Source: Defluviitaleaceae bacterium
GTDB taxonomy: Bacteria > Bacillota > Clostridia > Lachnospirales > WRBF01
Assembly (NCBI GenBank): GCA_009784685.1
Contig: WRBF01000014.1
Span: 1 to 39,193, forward strand
Direction: 5' to 3'
Length of the DNA: 39,193 nucleotides
Shown: positions 23,930 to 31,846 of the stretch, one piece after another
How the letters are laid out: every line of letters starts with the position of its first letter
How positions within the stretch are numbered: the stretch's first letter is position 1
Notes under the pieces: model-generated
Database searches by the model: none
What the model saw: the letters and a program-made list of their open reading frames with translations, nothing else
What the model was told of the DNA's origin: nothing
Position numbers and translations under genes: made by a program

Positions 23930-24913
23930 ATGAGTGAGATTTTATCGCAAAGTGAGATAGATAAGCTGTTGGCGGACTTATCCGGCGGTGATACAAGTAC
24001 CCTTGTTGTTGAAGAAGGTCCTCAGCTTCCCGTTGCGAAAAGTTATAACTTTGCAAGACCATCAAAGTTTCACAGGGATCAATTAAGAACATTAGAAATA
24101 ATTTTTGAAAATTATTCAAGGTTACTGTCGTCATTTATGACAGCATATCTACGAACTAATTGTGAAATTGAGATCGCAAGCGCAGAACAGATTACGTTCA
24201 AAGAATTCCATAATTCAATTGTTAACCCTATAGTGCTAGGTATTATTGATCTAAATCCGCTAAAAGGTGCGGTTGTTTTAGAGATGTCGAGTAATGTTGG
24301 TTACGCTATAATAGATAGAGTCCTCGGCGGACCTGGTCTTGGCATTAAAAAACTTAGAGAATTTTCCGAAATAGAAAAAATTCTTCTTGAGCGTATAGTT
24401 GCTCAAATGCTTGAATATTTAGTAGAGCCTTGGGAAAATGTTATTGTTCTTGAGCCTCGTTTAGAAAAAATTGAAACCAGTTCACAATTTGCACAGATTA
24501 TTGCTCCTAACGAAATGGTAGTTTTGGTTACTTTAACGATAAGAGTTGGCGTTGCGGAAGGATTTATTAACTTCTGTATACCACATTTCGTTTTAGAGCC
24601 AATACTTGAGAAACTTAATACTAAATCTTGGTTCACACAGGTCGAGCACGATGTCGAAGATACGTTTGCTGAAGATTTAAGCACTCAAGTAGAAAAAGCA
24701 AAAATAGCAATTAGAGCGATTTTGGGCAGCGGAACAATATCAGTAGGTGAGTTTGTCGAGCTGCAGGTGGGCGATGTTATCGCGCTTGACCAAAATCCAA
24801 AAGGGGACATCGGCATTATGGTTGGAGAAATTCTTAAATTCAAAGCAAAGCCCGGAACATCCCGCGGTAAAAATGCCATTCAAATAACTTCTGTAATCAG
24901 GAAGGAGGAGTAG
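23930..24913 (+). CDS. fliM: FliM, flagellar motor switch protein
   Basis: FliM is the C-ring protein that receives CheY-P and reorients FliG. The N-terminal CheY-binding peptide is present (ILSQSEIDKLLADL, about 4-17). The CheC-like middle domain (about 45-225) includes the typical GGPG motif (DRVLGGPGLG), followed by a C-terminal SpoA/FliN-type domain (about 250-325). The 327-residue length is normal. The ATG at 23930 follows GGTGGTGAG. fliY starts 4 bases after the stop. Confidence 0.97.
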   Translation: MSEILSQSEIDKLLADLSGGDTSTLVVEEGPQLPVAKSYNFARPSKFHRDQLRTLEIIFENYSRLLSSFMTAYLRTNCEIEIASAEQITFKEFHNSIVNPIVLGIIDLNPLKGAVVLEMSSNVGYAIIDRVLGGPGLGIKKLREFSEIEKILLERIVAQMLEYLVEPWENVIVLEPRLEKIETSSQFAQIIAPNEMVVLVTLTIRVGVAEGFINFCIPHFVLEPILEKLNTKSWFTQVEHDVEDTFAEDLSTQVEKAKIAIRAILGSGTISVGEFVELQVGDVIALDQNPKGDIGIMVGEILKFKAKPGTSRGKNAIQITSVIRKEE

Positions 24914-24917
24914 CTTC

Positions 24918-26105
24918 ATGGGCGATACATTATCACAAGCTGAAATAAATGCCTTGTTAGGTGGATTAGGTGATGAACCGGATTCTTCTGAAGAGTCGGC
25001 CGGAATGGCCGGAGCTATTATGGAACTTGAAAATGAGCTTACACTTGAGCAGAAAGATATTCTTGGCGAAATAGGTAACATTAGCATGGGAACTTCTGCT
25101 ACAACGCTGTTTGCATTGTTGGGGCATAAAGTTAATATCACTATCCCTCAAGTTAAAGTTTCTAAATGGAAATACTTGGCTGAAGGTTATAGCCGTCCGT
25201 GTGTAGGAATACGTGTTGGCTATAAGGAAGGTCTTCAAGGGTCTAACATACTTGTATTAAAGCAAAATGATGTTAAAGTTATAGCAAACCTTATGATGGG
25301 CGGCGAAGGTAATATTGATGAAGATGCCGAATTATCTGAAATTGATTTAAGTGCAATAGGCGAGGCTATGAATCAAATGATAGGTTCGTCAGCAACATCG
25401 CTTGCTTCAATGATAAAGATGAAAATCGATATTGATACTCCTCATGCATTCAAACTTGATTTTACTGATGGTGATTTTTTTGAAATGACGGGTCTGGATC
25501 CGGAAGAAATTATTGCCTGCACATCCTTTAGAATGGAAATAGGAGATTTAATAGATAGTGAAATAATGCAAATTATTCCTAAGGAGTTTGCGCTTATGAT
25601 AGTAGATAAAATGAGGAATCTATCCTCAGAACCAACTGGTCAAGGTGAGCTTCCGCCGCCGCCTGTTGCGGCTCCGGCTCCGGTTCATGCACCGCCCCCG
25701 GTTGCTGCACCAATGGCTGCTCCACCTCAGGAGTATGCACAGCAGCCTATGTATCATGCGCCGCCGGTGCAATATCAACAGACTGCGCCTATGCCGCCGG
25801 TTAATGTTCAACCGGTTCAGTTTCAGCCGTTTGACCCTCATGCTATATTGCAGCAGAAAGAAAATATCGGGATCATTATGGATGTGCCGCTTGAGGTTTC
25901 CGTTGAACTTGGCAGAACGCATAAGAAGATTAAAGAGATATTGGAATTCACACCAGGAACTATTATAGAGCTTAACAAATTAGCCGGAGAACCGATTGAC
26001 ATACTCGTTAACGGAAAATTTGTTGCAAAAGGTGAAGTTGTTGTTATTGACGAAAGCTTTGGCATAAGAGTGACTGATATAATAAGCGTTGAAGAAAGAA
26101 TCTAA
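24918..26105 (+). CDS. fliY: FliY, CheC-FliN fusion switch phosphatase
   Basis: FliY is the Firmicutes C-ring protein that dephosphorylates CheY-P and provides the FliN module. The N-terminus has its own CheY-binding-like peptide (LSQAEINALLGGL). The CheC-type domain (about 40-230) has two intact ExxN active sites, in DILGEIGNISMGTSATT and AIGEAMNQMIGSSATS. A Pro/Ala/Gln/Met-rich linker spans about 243-305. The C-terminal FliN domain carries DVPLEVSVELGRTHKKIKEI. The 395 residues and domain order match FliY rather than FliN. The linker makes spurious basic open frames on the other strand. Confidence 0.96.
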   Translation: MGDTLSQAEINALLGGLGDEPDSSEESAGMAGAIMELENELTLEQKDILGEIGNISMGTSATTLFALLGHKVNITIPQVKVSKWKYLAEGYSRPCVGIRVGYKEGLQGSNILVLKQNDVKVIANLMMGGEGNIDEDAELSEIDLSAIGEAMNQMIGSSATSLASMIKMKIDIDTPHAFKLDFTDGDFFEMTGLDPEEIIACTSFRMEIGDLIDSEIMQIIPKEFALMIVDKMRNLSSEPTGQGELPPPPVAAPAPVHAPPPVAAPMAAPPQEYAQQPMYHAPPVQYQQTAPMPPVNVQPVQFQPFDPHAILQQKENIGIIMDVPLEVSVELGRTHKKIKEILEFTPGTIIELNKLAGEPIDILVNGKFVAKGEVVVIDESFGIRVTDIISVEERI

Positions 26106-26126
26106 TTTTGCTAAGGAGTGAATATT

Positions 26127-26492
26127 ATGGCAGATAAAACGATACTACTTGTAGATGATGCAGCTTTTATGCGCATGATGCTTAAAGACATATTGACTAA
26201 AAATGGTTATGACGTTGTTGGAGAGGCCGAAAATGGTTTAAAGGCTATTGAAAAATATAATGAGCTTAAGCCTAATCTTGTAATTCTTGACATAACTATG
26301 CCTGAAATGGATGGTATCCAAGCCGCTAAAGGTATAAAGGCAGCGGATGCAAACGCTACTATAATTATGTGTTCGGCAATGGGACAGCAGGCTATGGTTA
26401 TTGAATCTATTCAAGCAGGAGCGAAAGACTTTATCGTTAAACCGTTCCAACCGGACAGAGTTTTAGAAGCTGTTAAGAAGGTAATCGGATAG
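26127..26492 (+). CDS. cheY: CheY, chemotaxis response regulator
   Basis: CheY is the single-domain receiver that carries the chemotaxis signal to FliM. All functional residues are present in the 121-residue product: acidic pair Asp10-Asp11, phosphoacceptor Asp55 (LVILDITMPEMDG), Ser83 in the Thr/Ser position and Lys105 (VKPF). ATG at 26127 is chosen since AAGGAG (26113-26118) lies 8 bases upstream; an in-frame GTG at 26118 overlaps that site. A cheY placed between fliY and fliO is common in Clostridia and Bacilli. The matching cheA, cheB and cheR are not in the window. Confidence 0.95.
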   Translation: MADKTILLVDDAAFMRMMLKDILTKNGYDVVGEAENGLKAIEKYNELKPNLVILDITMPEMDGIQAAKGIKAADANATIIMCSAMGQQAMVIESIQAGAKDFIVKPFQPDRVLEAVKKVIG

Positions 26493-26510
26493 GTGATGTG
26501 AAATAATACT

Positions 26511-26933
26511 ATGAATTTAATTGAGATATCGCTTTTGCAAGCAACTGAGTTTGGTGCTGCTGAGCTCTCTGGCCTTGGTGTATTCATAGGGCGGATTGCT
26601 TTTATTGTAATAATGTTTGTAGCTGTTGCTTTTGCGGCATATTATACAACTAAATTTATTGCATCTTCAAAGCGCAAATCCGGAAATTCAAGCAACATTA
26701 AAATAATTGAAGGCGTAGCCGTTGGGTCTCATGCGAATATTCAGTTGGTTTGCGTCGCAGGCAAATATTTTTTGATTGGTGTTACGAAAGAAAGCATAAC
26801 CTTTTTGACTGAAATAACCGGAGATGAGGTTAATGCACCTGAACCCGCAAAAATCTTTGTTCCTTTTGAAACATACTTTAACAAGGTTTTTAATCGAAAA
26901 ACAGATGAGCAGGGGGGCGAAAGCGATGATTAA
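26511..26933 (+). CDS. fliO: FliO (FliZ), export-gate assembly protein
   Basis: FliO helps FliP assemble in the export gate. The 140-residue protein has one membrane segment (about 24-46, IGRIAFIVIMFVAVAFAAYY). A small cytoplasmic beta domain follows, with IKIIEGVAVGSHANIQLVCV and 'YFLIGVTKE', the FliO pattern. Sequence conservation is low; the place directly before fliP is strong support. The ATG at 26511 has a modest GGTGATG-like site. A small hairpin without T-run lies in the 59-base gap to fliP. Confidence 0.87.
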   Translation: MNLIEISLLQATEFGAAELSGLGVFIGRIAFIVIMFVAVAFAAYYTTKFIASSKRKSGNSSNIKIIEGVAVGSHANIQLVCVAGKYFLIGVTKESITFLTEITGDEVNAPEPAKIFVPFETYFNKVFNRKTDEQGGESDD

Positions 26934-26992
26934 TTATGCTTTTGTTCCTATTTTTTTATAGTCGTTCAACTATAACATAAAAGGGCTGTGTT

Positions 26993-27766
26993 ATGAAAAA
27001 CTTTCGAACTATTTCTGGATTAATATTTCTTTTAGTCTTTGCTTTTTGCTTCGGGACGGTAGCTTTAGGTGCTGAGATTATTCCTACCGAATCTGCCGCT
27101 CCTGCTGTAGGCATTAATATCGGTATTGGTGATAACCCCGATGGTGTCGTTGGAACACTTCAGCTTCTTTTTCTTCTTGCAACGATAACTATAATCCCGA
27201 CACTTTTAATAATGCTTACATCCTTTACAAGGATTATTATAGTCTTGCATTTTGCCCGTTCGGCTTTAGGTACTCAACAAATGCCGCCAAGTCAAGTGTT
27301 GCTTGGTCTTGCTTTATTTTTAACTTTGTTTATAATGGGCCCGGCTTTAACAACTATAAACGAAACAGCAATTCAACCATATTCAGCCGGGATTATAAAC
27401 CAGGCTGAAGCACTTGAAAATGCGATGGCACCTCTAAGAGATTTTATGATGAGACAAGCCTCAGTTAGGGATGTTGCGCTTTTCGCAAATTTATCAGGTG
27501 AAGTTTTTGCAACTCGTTACGATGTTCCAAACAGTGTACTTATTCCTGCGTTTTTGCTTGGTGAAATAACTAAGGGATTCCAGATAGGGTTTTATATATT
27601 CTTGCCGTTTATTGTTATAGACATGATTGTGGCTTCAACGCTTATGGCTATGGGTATGATGATGTTGCCTCCTGCTATGATTTCTTTGCCGTTTAAAATC
27701 TTGATTTTTGTTCTTGCGGATGGTTGGTCACTTCTTTTAGAAGGGCTTATCCGAGGATTCCGATAA
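26993..27766 (+). CDS. fliP: FliP, flagellar export-gate protein
   Basis: FliP forms the core of the export gate as a pentamer. The 257-residue protein starts with a cleavable signal peptide (about 1-27, ending near VALGA), a known peculiarity of FliP. The membrane-core signatures are LIMLTSFTRIIIVLHFARSA and FIVIDMIVASTLMAMGMMML. AAGGG stands 7 bases before the ATG at 26993. The order fliO-P-Q-R-flhB follows. No atypical residues were noticed. Confidence 0.96.
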   Translation: MKNFRTISGLIFLLVFAFCFGTVALGAEIIPTESAAPAVGINIGIGDNPDGVVGTLQLLFLLATITIIPTLLIMLTSFTRIIIVLHFARSALGTQQMPPSQVLLGLALFLTLFIMGPALTTINETAIQPYSAGIINQAEALENAMAPLRDFMMRQASVRDVALFANLSGEVFATRYDVPNSVLIPAFLLGEITKGFQIGFYIFLPFIVIDMIVASTLMAMGMMMLPPAMISLPFKILIFVLADGWSLLLEGLIRGFR

Positions 27767-27803
27767 ATTATTCGCTACATTATTTCACCAAAGGAGGTCT
27801 ATT

Positions 27804-28079
27804 ATGAGTCCGGATAGTGTATTATCTGCTGTTCAATCTGCAATTTTCACTGTTATAACAGTTGCTGCTCCGCCGCTTGCTTTAGGCCTGACAGTTGGTA
27901 TACTTGTAAGTCTTTTTCAAGCGGTTACGTCAATACAAGAACCTACGCTTGCTTTCGTTCCGAAAATAATTGCGGTTTTAGTGGCGATTATGGCATTCGG
28001 CGCATTTATGCTTACAACCCTTCTTGAGTTTATGCAAAACTTACTTAGGGATTTCCCAAATCTAATAATTCCGAGGTGA
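27804..28079 (+). CDS. fliQ: FliQ, flagellar export-gate protein
   Basis: FliQ wraps the FliP-FliR core of the export gate in four copies. The 91-residue product consists of two long membrane helices (about 16-38 and 52-75) with the conserved LVSLFQAVTSIQEPTLAFVP between them. AAAGGAGG precedes the ATG at 27804. It ends 9 bases before fliR. Length and motif are typical, and the call is secure. Confidence 0.96.
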   Translation: MSPDSVLSAVQSAIFTVITVAAPPLALGLTVGILVSLFQAVTSIQEPTLAFVPKIIAVLVAIMAFGAFMLTTLLEFMQNLLRDFPNLIIPR

Positions 28080-28088
28080 CGCAGCCCT

Positions 28089-28895
28089 ATGGAGTCACTT
28101 GCTGATCAATTTTTCATTCAAATTTATTATAATATTGATATACTTCTTGTGATACTTGCCCGTTTTATTGGGTTTGTTGTCATACTTCCGGTGCTTTCCG
28201 GCGCAAGTGTTCCTATGATTGCAAGGTTAGGTCTTGCTTTGGGATTTTCTTTTCTTGTTTTTACCTCCGGTATGGTTACGGAAGTAAGTTACTATAACAC
28301 GGTTTTTGGCTTTGCAATGCTTCTTGGTACTGAGTTTATGGTTGGTTTTACCCTTTCATATATTGTGTACTTGTTTTTTGCGGTCGTTCATTTTGTCGGA
28401 CAGCTGATGGACTTTCAAATAGGTTTCGCAATGGTAAACGTTTTAGATCCAGTAACACAGATTCAAGTTCCAATAACCGGTAATCTTTGGTTTTTGCTTA
28501 TAAGCGCATTATTCATTGCAACCGGAGGGCTTAATATTATAATCTCCGCTATGTTTTTGAGTTATGAAATTTTGCCAATCGGTACAGCCGGCATAGTCGG
28601 TAATAATGTCACCATTTTCTATATACTGCACCTTATGGTGCAATATTTCAGCTTAGGGGTTCGTATAGCGTTGCCTCTAGCAGGCGTTATACTTGTAATT
28701 GATATAACTTTAGGTCTTTTGGTCAAAGCAATGCCGCAGATGAATGTGTTTGTTGTAGGTATGCCTATGAAGGTGTTAATAGGGCTTATGGTGTTGTTTC
28801 TTATTACCCCTACTTTTGCCGGGGTTTATGATTGGCTGTTTATAGCTGCATACAGAGGGTTTTTAAACGTTATGGGAGGTTTAGCTCCGGAATGA
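28089..28895 (+). CDS. fliR: FliR, flagellar export-gate protein
   Basis: FliR is the single-copy subunit that completes the FliPQR gate. The 268-residue product has about six membrane segments. It includes the family stretch GQLMDFQIGFAMVNVLDP (about 99-116) and the C-terminal KAMPQMNVFVVGMPMKVLIG. GAGGTGA lies 10 bases before the ATG at 28089. Its last codons overlap the flhB start in the common ATGA arrangement (28892-28895), which suggests translational coupling. FliR and FlhB are separate here, unlike the FliR-FlhB fusions seen in some Clostridia. Confidence 0.95.
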   Translation: MESLADQFFIQIYYNIDILLVILARFIGFVVILPVLSGASVPMIARLGLALGFSFLVFTSGMVTEVSYYNTVFGFAMLLGTEFMVGFTLSYIVYLFFAVVHFVGQLMDFQIGFAMVNVLDPVTQIQVPITGNLWFLLISALFIATGGLNIIISAMFLSYEILPIGTAGIVGNNVTIFYILHLMVQYFSLGVRIALPLAGVILVIDITLGLLVKAMPQMNVFVVGMPMKVLIGLMVLFLITPTFAGVYDWLFIAAYRGFLNVMGGLAPE

Positions 28896-30043
28896 CGTAT
28901 AAATTTTTAGATAAAGATAATAAACAAATCCAAAACCTTGAATTATACATTCCTCTGAATCTTAGCTTCTTTAATGAAGGAGGCGAGAAGACTGAACAGC
29001 CTACTGCACGCAAGCGTAGAAAAGCTCGTGAAGAAGGTCAGGTTGCAAAGTCACAGGAGCTAAATACAGCGATTTTGTTCTTAGCTGCTTTTTTTGGTCT
29101 TAGGCTTTTTGCAGGTTATATGTTTGAAAGGATATCAAGCCTTTTCCAGTTTAATCTTGTTCGTGTCGGATATGTTGAAACTACTTTTGAAAGAGTCCAT
29201 CTTGCGGGATACATTGCTCATTTGTTTGCACAAGTGTTAATCATTATTATGCCTCTTATGGCAATTTCAATGACCGTTGGTATTATTACAAACCTTGTTC
29301 AGGTTGGTTGGCATCCAACCTCTAAACCGTTAAAGCCAAAATTTAGCAAAATTAATCCTCTTAAAGGATTTAAGCGAATTTTCTCAATGCGCACAATCGT
29401 AGAGCTTGTAAAGTCTCTTGCTAAGATGGGTGTAATCGGTGCTGTAATTTACTTTACTATTTCCGGTGAGATAAACAGGATTCCTCAAATGTCAGATATG
29501 GGGATTTTGCCTGCTATAATATTTCTTGGAACAATGGCAACACAGATGGGTATTAACGTTGGGCTTATGTTTCTTGTAATTGCAGTGGCAGATATCTTTT
29601 ACCAGCGAATGAAGCATACAAAAGATTTGAAGATGACAAAACAAGAAGTTAAAGAAGAACACAAAAATATTGAAGGTAACCCGGAAACAAAAAGAAGAAT
29701 TCGCCAAAAAATGCGCGAAATGTCTATGAGGCGAATGATGCAAGAAATGCCAAAAGCAGATGTTGTAATTACCAATCCGACGCATTATGCCGTTGCACTT
29801 AAATACGATAAAGAAGTTTCAGACGCACCTTATGTTATTGCCAAAGGTGTCGATTTTTTAGCAAAGCGAATTAAAGATGCTGCCTTAGAATATGATGTTG
29901 AAATAGTTGAAAACCCACAGCTTGCTAGGGCGTTGTACGCTTCAGTTAATGTCGGATCTGTTATACCTTCTGAGCTTTATCAAGCTGTTGCAGAAATATT
30001 GGCATTTGTTTATAAACTTAAAAATAGAGAAGACAGTATATAA
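28892..30043 (+). CDS. flhB: FlhB, export-gate switch protein
   Basis: FlhB is the membrane protein whose self-cleaved cytoplasmic domain switches export from hook to filament proteins. The 383-residue protein has the N-terminal EKTEQPTARKRRKAREEGQV, four membrane segments and the autocleavage motif NPTH. The scissile Asn-Pro is near 295-296. ATG at 28892 overlaps the fliR stop; earlier in-frame starts lie inside fliR and are rejected. Before the conserved 'FFNEGGEKTE' there are about 20 extra residues. It is the last flagellar gene in the window; flhA does not follow. Confidence 0.95.
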   Translation: MTYKFLDKDNKQIQNLELYIPLNLSFFNEGGEKTEQPTARKRRKAREEGQVAKSQELNTAILFLAAFFGLRLFAGYMFERISSLFQFNLVRVGYVETTFERVHLAGYIAHLFAQVLIIIMPLMAISMTVGIITNLVQVGWHPTSKPLKPKFSKINPLKGFKRIFSMRTIVELVKSLAKMGVIGAVIYFTISGEINRIPQMSDMGILPAIIFLGTMATQMGINVGLMFLVIAVADIFYQRMKHTKDLKMTKQEVKEEHKNIEGNPETKRRIRQKMREMSMRRMMQEMPKADVVITNPTHYAVALKYDKEVSDAPYVIAKGVDFLAKRIKDAALEYDVEIVENPQLARALYASVNVGSVIPSELYQAVAEILAFVYKLKNREDSI

Positions 30044-30093
30044 GAAAAAGAAGTGAAAACATAGATATTATAAATGAAGGTTATATCTACCTA

Positions 30094-30122
30094 TTTACTT
30101 TATTAAGTTTTTTTATTATACT
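30094..30122 (+). promoter_or_regulatory. Candidate sigma-A promoter of mecA
   Basis: TTTACT (30094-30099) and TATACT (30117-30122) are 17 bases apart, about 58 bases upstream of mecA. A weak AT-only hairpin with AGATAT/ATATCT arms lies just before it (30063-30088) and might help end the flagellar transcript. No GC-rich terminator was found between flhB and mecA. Confidence 0.5.
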
Positions 30123-30179
30123 GTAGCAGTTAGAGTTATATTATTTCATTGATAATTTACAGGACAAGGGGGCGTTCTC

Positions 30180-30827
30180 ATGGAGATAGTAAGGATCAGT
30201 AATACCCAAGTTAAATTTATACTAACTAAAACTGACCTCTTGGAACATAATATAAAAATCACAGAGCTTGCTTATGGCTCAAAAAAAGCTCAAGAATTTT
30301 TTAAGCACATGATGGAGCAAGCATTTGTTGAATGTTCTTTTGAAGCAGATAATTCACCGCTTATGATAGAAGCTATTCCAACAGCTATCGATAGTATAAC
30401 AATTATTGTTACAAAGGTTTCAAATCCCGAGCAAATTGAAGAAAAATTTAACATGATTCCACGAGTTAATGATACGGCAAAAGTGAAATTTAAGTCAAAG
30501 CGGCCGATAATGCCCGCTAAAGCACCTGAAAATAACGATATAGTTATTTATTCATTTGATTGTTTAGATAAAGCTATAGATGCCTCGATTAGGATTAATT
30601 CTATTTTTATCGGAGATTCAATGTTGTTTAAACATGAAGAAAGTTATTTTATCTATGTGGTTAATAATCTAACGTCAGAAAATGGATCTAAGATGGATTT
30701 AGTTGATATGATTATGGGAGAATATGGACAGAAACATGCAGTAACCGCTATTTCAAAATTTTATTTGCAAGAACATTGCGAAGTAATGATTGAAAATGAT
30801 GCGATAAGCAAGCTTGCTTTGACTTAA
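30180..30827 (+). CDS. mecA: MecA-family adaptor protein for ClpC
   Basis: MecA proteins bring substrates such as ComK in Bacillus to the ClpC/ClpP protease and help assemble ClpC. The 215-residue product opens with the typical MEIVRISNTQVKFILTKTDL and has the two-part layout: an N-terminal substrate-binding domain (about 1-80), a variable linker (about 85-115) and a C-terminal ClpC-binding domain (about 120-215). The linker is short and lacks the Glu-rich stretch of Bacillus MecA. AAGGGGG precedes the ATG at 30180. Its targets here are unknown; adjacency to motility genes may be chance. Confidence 0.88.
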   Translation: MEIVRISNTQVKFILTKTDLLEHNIKITELAYGSKKAQEFFKHMMEQAFVECSFEADNSPLMIEAIPTAIDSITIIVTKVSNPEQIEEKFNMIPRVNDTAKVKFKSKRPIMPAKAPENNDIVIYSFDCLDKAIDASIRINSIFIGDSMLFKHEESYFIYVVNNLTSENGSKMDLVDMIMGEYGQKHAVTAISKFYLQEHCEVMIENDAISKLALT

Positions 30828-30860
30828 TTAATAAATAGTTGCCTCTAGTGTCATACTAAT

Positions 30861-30878
30861 GTTAAACTGCGTTAAACT
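30861..30878 (+). repeat. Tandem GTTAAACT pair upstream of the PRMT-like gene
   Basis: GTTAAACT occurs at 30861-30868 and again at 30871-30878, one helical turn apart. This is a spacing suited to a regulator binding as a direct repeat. It lies in the 80-base gap between mecA and the methyltransferase. No convincing promoter could be defined around it. Confidence 0.25.
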
Positions 30879-30910
30879 TTAAGCTTATCGAAAGAAGGGA
30901 ACAATGATTG

Positions 30911-31789
30911 ATGAAAGTTAATATGGAGTTAAACGATACAAAAGAAGTAGGGCAATTTATCCCACTGCACTACCACTATCAAATGTTATATGATCATGCA
31001 CGCATAGCGGGGTTCCGCAGTGCTATCAACCATGTTGTTAAACCGGGGGATGTTGTTTTAGAATTAGGAAGCGGCACAGGTGTTTTATCGTTTTATGCAT
31101 CAGAAAAAGCCCGCAAAGTGTATTCTGTAGAATTTAATGGTGAGCTTGTGGAAGAATCACGCCGGCTTTTGGCTTTAAACCCGAACGGTGATAAGGTTGA
31201 GGTAATTCATGGGGATGCGTTTGAATATATTCCTCCCGAACCTGTTAATGCCGTAATATGCGAGATGTTGCATGTAGGCTTGCTGCGTGAAAAGCAGCTG
31301 TCAATGATAGATGAATTTAAAACACGCTATAAGAAACATTTTAAAGACAGCCCTATGCCTATATTTATTCCAACAGCAGTTATACAGGCAATTCAGCCTG
31401 TAAATCATGATTTTCATTTTGAAGGCTACTATGCGCCAATTACGTTGTTTCAAGATCCATATCATGATGATCCACGGACAACACCGCTTGGAAACCCTGT
31501 AGTATATCATCAGTTGATGTATGACCAAGCGTACGATTTTTCTTGTAAATGGAGCGGTAATGTTCAAATTGTGAATGAAGGTTCTTTTAATGCGATTCGT
31601 GTTATAACGAAAAACATTCTTGCAATTAAGCCGGAAAACCAAGAGATTATTGATTGGCATAATCAATATCTTATAATTCCACTTGAAAAAGAGCTAAAGG
31701 TTAACCAAGGGCAAAATATTAATATTAGCTTTGATTACCTTGCAGGAGCACCTCTAACTGATTTGCGTCCTGTTGTAACGCAGGCATAA
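30911..31789 (+). CDS. SAM-dependent methyltransferase, PRMT-like
   Basis: This is a class I methyltransferase of about 292 residues. Motif I is VVLELGSGTGVLSFYASEKA (about 48-67) and the acidic end of strand 2 is VYSVEFN. The stretch before motif I (HYQMLYDHARIAGFRSAINH) resembles the protein-arginine methyltransferase N-terminal helix, and CEMLHVGLLREKQ occupies the place of the PRMT double-E loop with one of the two glutamates. A C-terminal beta-barrel-like half follows. The substrate is unknown. ATG at 30911 is taken as start, with GAAGGGA 10 bases upstream. It heads a run of translation-modification genes. Fold is certain; arginine methylation is inference. Confidence 0.8.
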   Translation: MKVNMELNDTKEVGQFIPLHYHYQMLYDHARIAGFRSAINHVVKPGDVVLELGSGTGVLSFYASEKARKVYSVEFNGELVEESRRLLALNPNGDKVEVIHGDAFEYIPPEPVNAVICEMLHVGLLREKQLSMIDEFKTRYKKHFKDSPMPIFIPTAVIQAIQPVNHDFHFEGYYAPITLFQDPYHDDPRTTPLGNPVVYHQLMYDQAYDFSCKWSGNVQIVNEGSFNAIRVITKNILAIKPENQEIIDWHNQYLIIPLEKELKVNQGQNINISFDYLAGAPLTDLRPVVTQA

Positions 31790-31795
31790 GGCTTT

Positions 31796-31824
31796 GTATA
31801 AAAACCTCCTTTGATGGGATAATA
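31796..31824 (+). promoter_or_regulatory. Possible forespore (sigma-G/F-like) promoter of spoVAE
   Basis: GTATA (31796-31800) and GATAATA (31818-31824) are 17 bases apart. The sigma-G consensus is roughly GHATR and CATWMTA, so only the first -10 base is off. It precedes a sporulation gene. The predicted start site would fall almost on the Shine-Dalgarno, which counts against it. Confidence 0.25.
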
Positions 31825-31846
31825 ACCACAAAAAGGGGTGATTGAT

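Noticed and set aside
25626-25968. Arg-rich open frames on both strands inside fliY
   Set aside because: They are other-frame readings of the Pro/Ala/Gln linker codons of FliY; the biased composition creates stop-free frames.
26956-26975. Terminator between fliO and fliP
   Set aside because: The TTATAGT/ACTATAA hairpin has its T-run upstream rather than downstream on the plus strand, and the genes on both sides belong to the same pathway.
31301-31666. 121-codon minus-strand open frame inside the PRMT-like gene
   Set aside because: It is antisense to conserved methyltransferase sequence, with no ribosome binding site and an atypical composition rich in Ile, Asn, Arg and Cys.
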